Of a DNA stretch of 14,781 nt, positions 7,281 to 14,461 are shown in pieces. A program made the translations under genes and the position numbers. The stretch's first letter is position 1. Every line of letters starts with the position of its first letter. The DNA is from DASRBO01 sp035653595 (GTDB taxonomy: Bacteria > Actinomycetota > Acidimicrobiia > Acidimicrobiales > JAJPHE01), in the NCBI GenBank assembly GCA_035653595.1, contig DASRBO010000191.1, positions 1 to 14,781 of the forward strand. The letters are read 5' to 3'. The notes beneath the pieces were generated by a model that saw only the letters and a list, made by a program, of their open reading frames with translations, was not told where the DNA came from and ran no database searches.

Positions 7281-8572
7281 GCGGCCTCGGCCAGGTCGCG
7301 GTAGCGGCCCAGGGCCACCCCCTGGACGGCGGCGTTGCCGAGGCAGGTGGCCTCCGCCGCCCCCACCCTGACCGGTAGGCCGGCCGCCTCCGCCACCAGC
7401 CGCCGAAGCAGCTCCATCCGGGCCCCTCCGCCCACCAGCACCAGCTCGCTGAGGTGGTGGCCCAGACCGGCCAGATCGGCCACCACCGCCCCCACCCCGG
7501 CCGCCACCGACTCGAGGATGCAGCGGGTGACCACGTAGCGTTCGGCGCCGCCCAGCCCGGCCGCCTCCCGCACGGCGGCCTCCATGTCGGGCGGGGCCGC
7601 CCCCATGAACAGCCGGGGGTCGAAGCGGCCCGGCGCCGCCGCCCCGGCCGCCCCGGCCAGGAGGTCGTCGAGGGGCGGGTCCCCCCACGCCCGCCGGCAC
7701 TCCTCCAGCAGCCACAGGCCGGGGACGTTGCGCAGCAGCCGCACCCCTCCGTCGACGGCCACCTCGTTGGAGAAGTTGGCCCGGTAGGCGGCAGGGGAGA
7801 GGTCGGGGGCCCCGAGGCGGACCCCGACCAGCATCCAGCTGCCGCTGGCCACGAATCCGGTGCCGGCGCCGGCGGGGACGCAGGCCACGGCCGAGGCGGT
7901 GTCGTGGCCCCCCACCAGGTGCACCGGCACCCCCCGCCAGCGCCCGGCCGGGGTGCCCGGCCGCTCGGGGGCCAGGAAGAGGTCGCTACGCAGCTCCAGG
8001 GCCTCGAGCAGGTCGGCGGCCCATCGGGGCCGGCCCGCCTCGAGCAGGCCGGAGGTGGCGGCGGCGGTGTGCTCGCAGTGCAGCTCCCCGGTGAGGCGGT
8101 GCACGGCCAGGTCGGCCAGCATCACCAGCCGGTGGGCGGAGTCCAGCTCGCTGCGGGGGTGGGCGGCCAGTTGGAAGACGGTGTTGATCGGCATCAGCTG
8201 GATGCCGGTGCGCCGGTAGAGGTGCTCCCGCCCCAGGGCATCGGCGGTGGCCTCCCAGCCCTGGGTGCGGGTGTCGCGGTAGCTGTAGGGGGCCGACAGC
8301 AGCCGGCCGGCCCGGTCGACCAGCCCGTAGTCGACCCCCCAGGCGTCGATGCCGATGGAGGCCAGCGGCCCGGCCGCCACCGCCCGGTCGAGCCCCGCCT
8401 CCAGCTCCACCATGAGCCGGTCCCACTCCCAGCGCAGGGAGCCGTCGCCGTGGTGCCGGGGCTGGTGGGCGAAGCGGTGGACCACCTCGACCTCGGCCGG
8501 GCGGCGGTCGAGGTCGACCACGCTGACCCGGATGGAGGTGGCCCCCAGGTCGGCCGCCGCCACCCGGAGCAC
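7262..8572 (-). CDS. rhaB: Rhamnulokinase (RhaB), FGGY family
   Basis: RhaB phosphorylates L-rhamnulose with ATP to give L-rhamnulose 1-phosphate, the second step of rhamnose breakdown. This 436-residue protein has the two-domain FGGY sugar-kinase layout. D8-L-G-A-T at the N-terminus is the phosphate loop. DAWGVDYGLVD at 76-86 and YRDTRT at 98-103 are typical of rhamnulokinases. GGHDTASAV at 221-229 carries the likely catalytic base D224. The adenosine-binding motif GGGARMELL lies at 381-389. The GTG start follows the rhaI stop after only three bases, in the same reading frame and without a clear ribosome site, so translation is probably coupled to rhaI. The 3' end overlaps the convergent glycoside hydrolase gene. 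Confidence 0.93.
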   Translation of the reverse strand: MLRVAAADLGATSIRVSVVDLDRRPAEVEVVHRFAHQPRHHGDGSLRWEWDRLMVELEAGLDRAVAAGPLASIGIDAWGVDYGLVDRAGRLLSAPYSYRDTRTQGWEATADALGREHLYRRTGIQLMPINTVFQLAAHPRSELDSAHRLVMLADLAVHRLTGELHCEHTAAATSGLLEAGRPRWAADLLEALELRSDLFLAPERPGTPAGRWRGVPVHLVGGHDTASAVACVPAGAGTGFVASGSWMLVGVRLGAPDLSPAAYRANFSNEVAVDGGVRLLRNVPGLWLLEECRRAWGDPPLDDLLAGAAGAAAPGRFDPRLFMGAAPPDMEAAVREAAGLGGAERYVVTRCILESVAAGVGAVVADLAGLGHHLSELVLVGGGARMELLRRLVAEAAGLPVRVGAAEATCLGNAAVQGVALGRYRDLAEAAQEQGP

Positions 8573-8575
8573 GGC

Positions 8576-9859
8576 TTACAGGCCGGTGGCCCGGGCGGTG
8601 CTGCCGCGCTGGTCGGTGACCGTGCGCCGGTAGCCGGCGGCCCGGAAGGCGCCGAGGGGGTCGATGGCGGCCCCGTTGCGGCGGCGGGCCTCGGCCACCA
8701 GCGGGCGCACATCGCTGCGGTAGGCCGCCTGCAGCACCTCGGCCGCCCCGGCCGGATCGTTGGCCTCCTGGGCCTCGGCCAGGGCCTGGCGGTCCACGCA
8801 CAGCGCCTGGGCCAGGGCCAGCTGCAGGGCGTCGGTGGCCTGGATCAGATCCTCGAGAGGGTCCTTCAGGTTGTGGCTCTCGTCGAGCATGTAGGCCAGC
8901 GGCGGCATCGACCCGCCGCCGGCGTCGATCAGCTCGAGCAGGATCAGGAACAGTCGGTAGGGGGTCACCGACCCGGTGGTCAGGTCGTCGTCGCCGTAGG
9001 AGCTGTCGTTGAAGTGGAAGCCGCCCAGGCGGCCGACCATGGCCAGCCGGCTGACCACCTGCTCGATGTTGGTGTTGGGCAGGTGGTGGCCCAGGTCGAC
9101 CAGGCACTTGCAGCGCTCGCCGGCCGCCCGGGCCAGCAGCAGGGAGGTGCCCCAGTCGGGATTGACGCTGGAGTAGAAGGCCGGCTCGAACGGCTTGTGC
9201 TCGGTGTACATCTCCCAGTCGGGGGGCAGGTGGGAGTGGATGTCGGCCAGGCCCTCGGCCACCCGCTCGAACTGTCCCCGGAAGCTCGCCTGGCCGGGGT
9301 GGTTGGTGCCGTCGGCCAGCCACACCGTCAGGGCCCGCGATCCGAGCCTGACGCCGAGGTCGATCACGTACAGGTTGTGCTCCACCGCCGCCTTGCGGGC
9401 GCCGGCGTCGACGTTGGCCAGGGAGCCGAACTTGTAGGAGACGGCCCCCCCGGCGGTGGTCGAGGGGTTGTCCTGGAACGTGTTCGAGTTCATGGCGTCG
9501 AAGCCGATGCCGGCGTCGGCGGCGTACTGCCGGAGCCCGTCGGGGTCGTCGGGGTCGTCCCAGGGGACGTGCAGGCTCACCGTCCGGTTGGCCCCGGTGA
9601 CGGCGTTAAGGGCGGCGACGTCGTCGATCTTCTCGTAGGTGTTGCGGGGCTCGCCTCCGCCGGGGAAGCGCCCGAAGCGGGTACCCCCGGTGCCCACCGC
9701 CCAGGACGGGGCAGCCACGCTGAAGCGGGCCACCTCGGCCACCACCGCCTCGGCCGAGCGCCCGGTGCGGCCCAGGACGGCGGCGGCATGGGCCAGGTCG
9801 GTCTCCAGCGGCGCCAGCCTGCTGGCGTTGTGTCCGGCGATGAGCTCGGCGTCGATCAA
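8576..9859 (-). CDS. rhaI: L-rhamnose isomerase (RhaI type)
   Basis: RhaI converts L-rhamnose to L-rhamnulose in the cytoplasm, the first intracellular step. The 427-residue protein matches the Pseudomonas stutzeri/Bacillus RhaI type, a metal-dependent TIM barrel, and differs from the E. coli RhaA type. Expected metal and catalytic residues are present: E220 and K222 in YTEHKPFEP, D255 and H258 in VDLGHH, H282 in GGFHFND, D290 and D292 in GDDDLTTG and D326 in MLDESHN. The start is a rare TTG at 9857-9859, supported by AGGAGG seven bases upstream. It lies 21 bases after rhaEW and three bases before rhaB, so the three genes form one operon. The family is very safe. Confidence 0.95.
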   Translation of the reverse strand: MIDAELIAGHNASRLAPLETDLAHAAAVLGRTGRSAEAVVAEVARFSVAAPSWAVGTGGTRFGRFPGGGEPRNTYEKIDDVAALNAVTGANRTVSLHVPWDDPDDPDGLRQYAADAGIGFDAMNSNTFQDNPSTTAGGAVSYKFGSLANVDAGARKAAVEHNLYVIDLGVRLGSRALTVWLADGTNHPGQASFRGQFERVAEGLADIHSHLPPDWEMYTEHKPFEPAFYSSVNPDWGTSLLLARAAGERCKCLVDLGHHLPNTNIEQVVSRLAMVGRLGGFHFNDSSYGDDDLTTGSVTPYRLFLILLELIDAGGGSMPPLAYMLDESHNLKDPLEDLIQATDALQLALAQALCVDRQALAEAQEANDPAGAAEVLQAAYRSDVRPLVAEARRRNGAAIDPLGAFRAAGYRRTVTDQRGSTARATGL

Positions 9860-9866
9860 GGCTTGA

Positions 9867-9872
9867 CCTCCT
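9867..9872 (-). promoter_or_regulatory. Ribosome binding site fixing the TTG start of rhaI
   Basis: On the minus strand AGGAGG lies seven bases before the TTG at 9859, the ideal spacing. It sits in the 21-base gap after the rhaEW stop. It is the best Shine-Dalgarno sequence in the rha operon and decides the unusual TTG start. Confidence 0.75.
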
Positions 9873-9880
9873 CGTGCTGC

Positions 9881-11938
9881 CTAGCGGGGGAAGGCGGCCG
9901 GTATGCCGCCGTCCACCGGGATGATCGTTCCGGTGGTGCGGTCGAGGTCGCCTCCGGCGATGGCGGCGATGGCGGCGGCCACGTCCTCGGGCAGGATCTC
10001 CTCGCCCAGCAGGGTGCGCCCGGCGTAGAACCGGCCCAGCTCGTCCTCGGCCACCCCGTAGACCCGGGCCCGCTCGGCCCCCCACCCCCCGGCGAAGATG
10101 CCCGAGCCCCTGACCACCGCGTCGGGGTTCACACCGTTGACCCGGATGCGGTGCCGGCCAAGCTCGGCCGCCAGCAGCCGCACCTGGTGGGCCTGGGCCG
10201 CCTTGGCCGACCCGTAACCGAGGTTGTCCGGTCCGGCCACCATGGCGTTCTTGGACACCACGTAGACGATGTCGGCCCCGCCGCAGTAGCCGGCCCGGCG
10301 GGACTCCACCATGGCGGCGGCGGCCTGGCGGGAGACCAGGAACGCCCCCCTCACCATGACGGCGTGCTGGCGGTCCCAGTCGGCCACCGTCGTGTCCGCC
10401 AGGGGCTTGGACACCGACAGGCCGGCGTTGTTCACCACCAGGTCCACCCCTCCGAAGGCCAGGCACGCCCCGGCCACCGCCGCCGTCACCGACTCCTCCT
10501 CGGACACGTCGGCGCCGACGGCCCGGCCGGCCTCGCCGATCTCCGCCGCCGTCTTGGCGGCGGCCTCCTCGTCGATGTCGGCCGCCACTACGGCGGCGCC
10601 CTCCGCCGCCAGCCGCAGGGCGGTGGCCCGACCGATCCCCGAGCCCGCTCCGGTCACCAGGGCGACCCGTCCGCTCAGGCGGCCCGGCTTGGGCTGGCGG
10701 GCCAGCTTGGCCTCCTCGAGGGACCAGTACTCGATGCCGAACTTCTCGGCCTCGGAGATCGGGGCGTAGGACGAGACCGCCTCCGCCCCGGTGATGACCC
10801 GGATGGCGTTGCGGTAGTACTCGCCGGTCACCCGGGCGGCGAAGGCGCTGGGCCCGAAGCTCCACATGCCGATGCCCGGCACCAGGACCACGGTGGGATC
10901 GGCGCCCCGCATCGGCGGCGAATCGGCGTCGGCGTGGCGCAGGTAGTAGGCCCGGTACTCGTCGCGGTACTCGGCGTGCAGCTGGGCCAGCCGCTCGGTG
11001 ACCGACTCGATGCCGGCGTGGTAGGCGACGTCACAGAGGAGGGGCCGGATGCGGGTGCGCAGGAAGTGGTCCGGACAGGAGGTCCCGAGGGGCACCAGCC
11101 CGGGGGTGCGGGCTCGGGCGAGGAAGTCGAGCACCTCGTCGGAGTCGTCGAAGTGGCCGACCGCCGGCGAGTCGTTGCTGGCGGTGCCCCGGATGAACGG
11201 GGCCAGGGCGGCGGCGGCCCGGCGCCGTTCCCCCTCGGCCAGCGGCGCCCGCTCCGGCACCACCGGGCCGAGCGGCTCGGGCCGGCCCCGCCTGGCGATG
11301 AAGGCCTCGGCCTGCTCGATCAGGGCCAGCGAGTTGCGCCGGCACTCCTCCGAGGTGGCGCCCCAGGCGGTGAGGCCGTGGCCCCCCAGCACCACCCCCC
11401 GCAGTCCGGGCCGGCGCCGGGCCAGGTCCTCGATGTCGGCGGCCAGGGCGAAGCCCGGCCGGCGCCAGCCCACCCAGGCGACCTCGTCGCCATAGCACTC
11501 GGCGGTGAGGGCCTCCCCGTCGGCGCTGGCGGCCAGGGCGATGACCGAGTCGGGATGGAGGTGGTCGACATGGGCCGCCTCGAGCAGGCCGTGCATGGCG
11601 GTGTCGATCGACGGGGCGGCGCCGCCGGCGCCGAAGGCGCAGTGTCCGAGCAGGCCGAACAGGGCGTCGTCGTCGTCGGGACCGCGGTAGCGCCGGCGCA
11701 GGGCCCTCAGCCGGTCGAGGCGCAGCACGGCCAGGCCCTGGCGGCTCAGGGTGCCGATGTCGCCGCCCGAGCCCTTTACGTAGAGGAGCTCGACCGGCTC
11801 GGCGGTGACCGGGTCGACGTCGGTGCACTTGCACGAGGTGTTGCCGCCGCCGTAGTTGGTCACCCTCTTGTCGGCCCCGAGGGCGTGCGAGCGCTCGAGG
11901 AGGTCGGCCACGACCGCGTCCGGGCTGCTGGCGGCCAT
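9881..11938 (-). CDS. rhaEW: Bifunctional rhamnulose-1-phosphate aldolase / L-lactaldehyde dehydrogenase (SDR)
   Basis: This 685-residue fusion performs the last two steps of rhamnose breakdown: cleavage of L-rhamnulose 1-phosphate to DHAP and L-lactaldehyde, then NAD-dependent conversion of lactaldehyde. The first part (about 1-400) is a class II aldolase: a phosphate-binding stretch YGGGNTSCK at 29-37, and zinc ligands H126, H128 and H187. The second part (about 420-685) is a short-chain dehydrogenase: cofactor loop TGAGSGIG at 429-436, D454 favouring NAD, NNAG at 503-506, and catalytic S562, Y575 and K579. The domain order and length match known RhaEW/YuxG-type proteins. The ATG at 11938 is likely used without a leader (TANNNT six bases upstream). 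It is the first gene of the rha operon. Whether the dehydrogenase makes lactate or reduces lactaldehyde in vivo cannot be read here. Confidence 0.93.
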   Translation of the reverse strand: MAASSPDAVVADLLERSHALGADKRVTNYGGGNTSCKCTDVDPVTAEPVELLYVKGSGGDIGTLSRQGLAVLRLDRLRALRRRYRGPDDDDALFGLLGHCAFGAGGAAPSIDTAMHGLLEAAHVDHLHPDSVIALAASADGEALTAECYGDEVAWVGWRRPGFALAADIEDLARRRPGLRGVVLGGHGLTAWGATSEECRRNSLALIEQAEAFIARRGRPEPLGPVVPERAPLAEGERRRAAAALAPFIRGTASNDSPAVGHFDDSDEVLDFLARARTPGLVPLGTSCPDHFLRTRIRPLLCDVAYHAGIESVTERLAQLHAEYRDEYRAYYLRHADADSPPMRGADPTVVLVPGIGMWSFGPSAFAARVTGEYYRNAIRVITGAEAVSSYAPISEAEKFGIEYWSLEEAKLARQPKPGRLSGRVALVTGAGSGIGRATALRLAAEGAAVVAADIDEEAAAKTAAEIGEAGRAVGADVSEEESVTAAVAGACLAFGGVDLVVNNAGLSVSKPLADTTVADWDRQHAVMVRGAFLVSRQAAAAMVESRRAGYCGGADIVYVVSKNAMVAGPDNLGYGSAKAAQAHQVRLLAAELGRHRIRVNGVNPDAVVRGSGIFAGGWGAERARVYGVAEDELGRFYAGRTLLGEEILPEDVAAAIAAIAGGDLDRTTGTIIPVDGGIPAAFPR

Positions 11939-11944
11939 CAGCCG

Positions 11945-11950
11945 ACCTTA
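11945..11950 (-). promoter_or_regulatory. Candidate -10 box of a leaderless rha operon promoter
   Basis: On the minus strand TAAGGT fits TANNNT and ends six bases before the rhaEW ATG, so the message would begin at the start codon. It lies in the only AT-rich patch of the 92-base gap after the crotonase gene. No -35 hexamer resembling TTGAC is seen, and no clear operator palindrome was found apart from generic GC-rich repeats at 11960-11990. It suggests that the rha genes have their own promoter. Confidence 0.42.
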
Positions 11951-12030
11951 ATCCAAGCCGGCAGGGGGCCTCCGGCGGGCCGGCCGGGGGCGCGCGCCAC
12001 GGGCCCGCACCAGGGTCACCGGCGCTGCGC

Positions 12031-12828
12031 TCAACCGGGCGGCGCGGCCGCCCCGCCCCGTCCCCGGCCCAGGCGGGCCTGGGCGTAGTCGGCCGCCGCC
12101 TGGCGGCTCTCCGGCTCCCGCTGGGACCACCACAGCAGGTCGGCGTCGGCCCAGGCCTCCTGGAGGCCGGCCCGGCCCATGGCCGCCAGGGCGTCGCGGG
12201 TCATGGCCAGCGGTACCTCCGGCATGGCCAGCAGCTCGTCCACCAGGGCCCGGGTGGCGCTCTCGAGCTCGGACCGGGGCACCAGCCGGGTGATCAGGCC
12301 CCAGTCGAGGGCTTCGGCGGCGGGGACGGTGCGCCCGGTCATCACCAGCTCGCGGGTGCGGGGCAGCCCAATCTCGCGCACCAGCCGGGGGAGCCCGGCC
12401 CAGGTGAGGGGGATGCCCAGGGCGACCTCGGGGACGGAGAACAGGGTGTCCTCGGCGCCGATGCGCAGGTCGCATGACATGGCCAGCAGCACGGCCCCGC
12501 CGATGACCCGGCCCTTGAGGCTGGCCACCGTCACCTGGGGGATCCGCTCGAGGGCCTCGAGGGCCCGCTGCCACCGTCCGGACTGGCGCCGGCGCCCGGC
12601 CCAGGTTGTAGGCGCCGGCCGCTGCGATGGGCGCAGATCGGCCCCGGCCGAGAAGGCCCGCCCCTCCCCCTCGAAGACCACCACCCTCACCTCGGGCTGG
12701 TCAGGCAGGCGGGCGACCAGGGCCTCGAGGTCCTCAAGCACCTTGGGCGACAGGGGGTTGAGCTTGTCGGGCTCATCCAGCACCGCCCGGCAGACGGCGC
12801 CTTCATGGGCGGTGCGAAGTCCGGGCAC
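12031..12828 (-). CDS. Crotonase-fold enoyl-CoA hydratase/isomerase family protein
   Basis: The 265-residue protein has the crotonase fold, which binds acyl-CoA thioesters and stabilises an enolate in an oxyanion hole. FSAGADL at 59-65 and GGAVLLAMSCD at 110-120 form the hole. In classic hydratases two glutamates 20 residues apart act on water; here the first is replaced by L114 and only the second, E134 in VPEVALG, remains. Mitochondrial-type enoyl-CoA delta isomerases show this same Glu-to-Leu change, so isomerase or another crotonase reaction is more likely than hydration. The GTG start has GAGG five bases upstream and lies seven bases after the ABC permease stop, so it is probably co-transcribed with the ABC genes. 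The C-terminal tail is Gly/Arg/Pro-rich. Confidence 0.87.
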   Translation of the reverse strand: MPGLRTAHEGAVCRAVLDEPDKLNPLSPKVLEDLEALVARLPDQPEVRVVVFEGEGRAFSAGADLRPSQRPAPTTWAGRRRQSGRWQRALEALERIPQVTVASLKGRVIGGAVLLAMSCDLRIGAEDTLFSVPEVALGIPLTWAGLPRLVREIGLPRTRELVMTGRTVPAAEALDWGLITRLVPRSELESATRALVDELLAMPEVPLAMTRDALAAMGRAGLQEAWADADLLWWSQREPESRQAAADYAQARLGRGRGGAAAPPG

Positions 12829-12835
12829 TACCGCC

Positions 12836-13564
12836 TCAGGCGATGTCGCGCCGCTCGATGAGCCAGGCGGCGAACCCGCCCAGGCCGGCCAGGTAGGCCA
12901 GCAGGAGGACGGCGCCGTCCCAGCGGGGCACCAGGCTGGAGTCGCCGGCCAGCCCCGACACCAAGCCGCGGGCGGGCAGGAAGCGGCCGGCCCCGGGCAG
13001 CAGCAGCGACAGGGCGCCCTCGGCTATCAGCAGCCAGGCCACCACGACGATGATGCCGGCGACCTGGTTGCGGATGATGCCGCCGACGGCCACCCCCAGG
13101 GCGCCGATCAGGGCGATGCCGAGGATCTGCCCGGCGATGTCCCACCAGGTGGCCGCTCCGAAGCCGAGGTGCAGCCCCTTGGCCGCCAGCCACGGCAGAC
13201 CGAGGGCGAAGATCGCCGCCTCCGTCAGCACGCCGATGAACATGCTGGTGACGATGGTCGCGGCCAGCTTGGCCAGCACCACCCGGCTGCGCCTGGGGGT
13301 GGCCAGGTAGGTGTGGTCGGCGGTGTTGTGCCTGCCCTCGTTGGCGATGCAGATCACCCCGAGGGCGCCGGCGAAGATGTAGGCGGTGGCCCCCAGGGTG
13401 GCGAAGGACCGGGGGTCGATGCTGCCCAGGCTGCCGGCCCGACCTCCGCTCACGATCATCGTCACCACCCCGAGGAACCCGAAGGCCACCGACAGCAGGG
13501 TGAGCAGCAACAGGCTGCGGGTGGTCCAGATCTTGAGCAGCTCGCCCCGCACCAGCCTGGTCAT
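12836..13564 (-). CDS. ABC-2-type transporter permease
   Basis: The 242-residue product is the membrane subunit of an ABC exporter. It has about six hydrophobic segments at roughly residues 17-38, 56-75, 97-122, 144-166, 168-190 and 216-236. The start MTRLVRGELLKIWTTRS and the cytoplasmic stretch NEGRHNTADHTYLATPRRSR after segment two are typical of ABC-2 permeases. The ATG at 13564 overlaps the ATPase stop in an ATGA junction and has GGAGGAG upstream, so the two are translationally coupled. The frame stays open further upstream inside the ATPase gene, but nothing there looks like permease. The cargo is unknown; drug, lipid or peptide export are all known for this type. Confidence 0.9.
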   Translation of the reverse strand: MTRLVRGELLKIWTTRSLLLLTLLSVAFGFLGVVTMIVSGGRAGSLGSIDPRSFATLGATAYIFAGALGVICIANEGRHNTADHTYLATPRRSRVVLAKLAATIVTSMFIGVLTEAAIFALGLPWLAAKGLHLGFGAATWWDIAGQILGIALIGALGVAVGGIIRNQVAGIIVVVAWLLIAEGALSLLLPGAGRFLPARGLVSGLAGDSSLVPRWDGAVLLLAYLAGLGGFAAWLIERRDIA

Positions 13565-14454
13565 CGGCGCTCCTCCGATCCGGTGAGGGTGAGGTAGATG
13601 TCCTCCAGCCCGGCCGTCTCCACCCCCAGCTCGTAGACGGGGATGCCGTGCTCGGCGGCCACCGCCCCGACCAGGTCGGTGCCGGTGCCGTCGACGAACA
13701 GCTCGTCGCCGCTGGCCGGCCCGACGGTGAGGCCCCGCTCGCGCAGCACCTCGGCCAGGGCGGTGACGTCCCCGCACCGGACCCGCACCCGGCCGGTGCG
13801 GGCGGAGAGGTCGGCGACCGACGAGTGGGCGACCAGGCGTCCCTGGTTGACGATGACCACCTCGTCGACGGTCTGGGCCACCTCGGCCAGCACATGGCTG
13901 GAGATCACGATGGTGCGTCCGGCGCTGGCCTGGTCGCGCAGGAACGAGCGCAGCCACCGCATGCCCTCGGGGTCGAGGCCGTTGGCCGGCTCGTCCAGGA
14001 CCAGGATGCGGGGATCGCCGATGAGGGCGGCGGCCAGGGCCAGGCGCTGGCGCATCCCGAGCGAGTAGGTCCGGGCCCGCCGGCGGCCGGCGGGGGTCAG
14101 GCCCACCATCTCGAGGACCTCGTCGATGCGGCTGGTGGGCAGGCCGCTGACGGTGGTCAGGTAACGCAGGTGGCTGCGGCCCCGACGGCCGGGGTGCAGG
14201 CCGCTGGCCTCGAGCAGGGCGCCGACGGTCCGGACCGGGTCCTCCAGCTGGCGGTAGGGCCGGCCCAGCACGAGGGCCTCGCCGCTGGTGGGCTGGGCCA
14301 GCCCGAGCAGCATCCGGAAGGTGGTCGTCTTGCCGGCGCCGTTAGGGCCGAGGAAGCCGCAGATGGTGCCCTCGTCGACGGTGAAGGAAAGCCGGTCGAC
14401 GGCGAGGGTCGACCCGAAGCGCTTGGTCAGCTCGCGGATCTCGATGGCGGGCAT
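13561..14454 (-). CDS. ABC transporter ATP-binding protein (DrrA/BcrA-like)
   Basis: This 297-residue ATPase powers the permease encoded just downstream. All core motifs are present: Walker A GPNGAGKTT at 36-44, signature SLGMRQR at 131-137, Walker B ILVLDEP at 150-156 with catalytic E155, D-loop GLDP at 159-162 and H187 as the switch histidine. In place of the usual Q-loop glutamine it has GALLEASG with E82, a form common in this exporter subfamily. The C-terminal 80 residues form the extra domain seen in DrrA-like proteins. The ATG at 14454 has AGGAGA upstream, overlapping the stop of the preceding gene, which ends seven bases before. Export is inferred from the family. Confidence 0.95.
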   Translation of the reverse strand: MPAIEIRELTKRFGSTLAVDRLSFTVDEGTICGFLGPNGAGKTTTFRMLLGLAQPTSGEALVLGRPYRQLEDPVRTVGALLEASGLHPGRRGRSHLRYLTTVSGLPTSRIDEVLEMVGLTPAGRRRARTYSLGMRQRLALAAALIGDPRILVLDEPANGLDPEGMRWLRSFLRDQASAGRTIVISSHVLAEVAQTVDEVVIVNQGRLVAHSSVADLSARTGRVRVRCGDVTALAEVLRERGLTVGPASGDELFVDGTGTDLVGAVAAEHGIPVYELGVETAGLEDIYLTLTGSEERR

Positions 14455-14461
14455 GGCTCTC

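Noticed and set aside
11960..11990. GC-rich inverted repeats of CCGG/GGCC type upstream of rhaEW, considered as an operator
   Set aside because: Such short self-complementary strings occur throughout this GC-rich window, and no symmetrical operator with conserved spacing could be defined.
7454..12088. A 1544-codon open frame on the plus strand, opposite the whole rha operon
   Set aside because: All three rha genes share one minus frame with GC-rich third positions, which removes stops from the opposite phase. The translation is a Gly/Val/Gln/His-rich low-complexity string without domains, while the minus strand encodes three clear enzymes.
12179..13597. A 472-codon plus-strand frame opposite the crotonase and permease genes
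   Set aside because: It has low-complexity composition, rich in Ser/Arg then Gly/Gln/His, and lies opposite two recognisable genes.
13565..13957. N-terminal extension of the ABC permease frame inside the ATPase gene
   Set aside because: The extra residues are Arg/Gly-rich and lack membrane segments; the ATG at 13564 has a GGAGGAG site, a typical permease N-terminus and an ATGA overlap with the ATPase stop.
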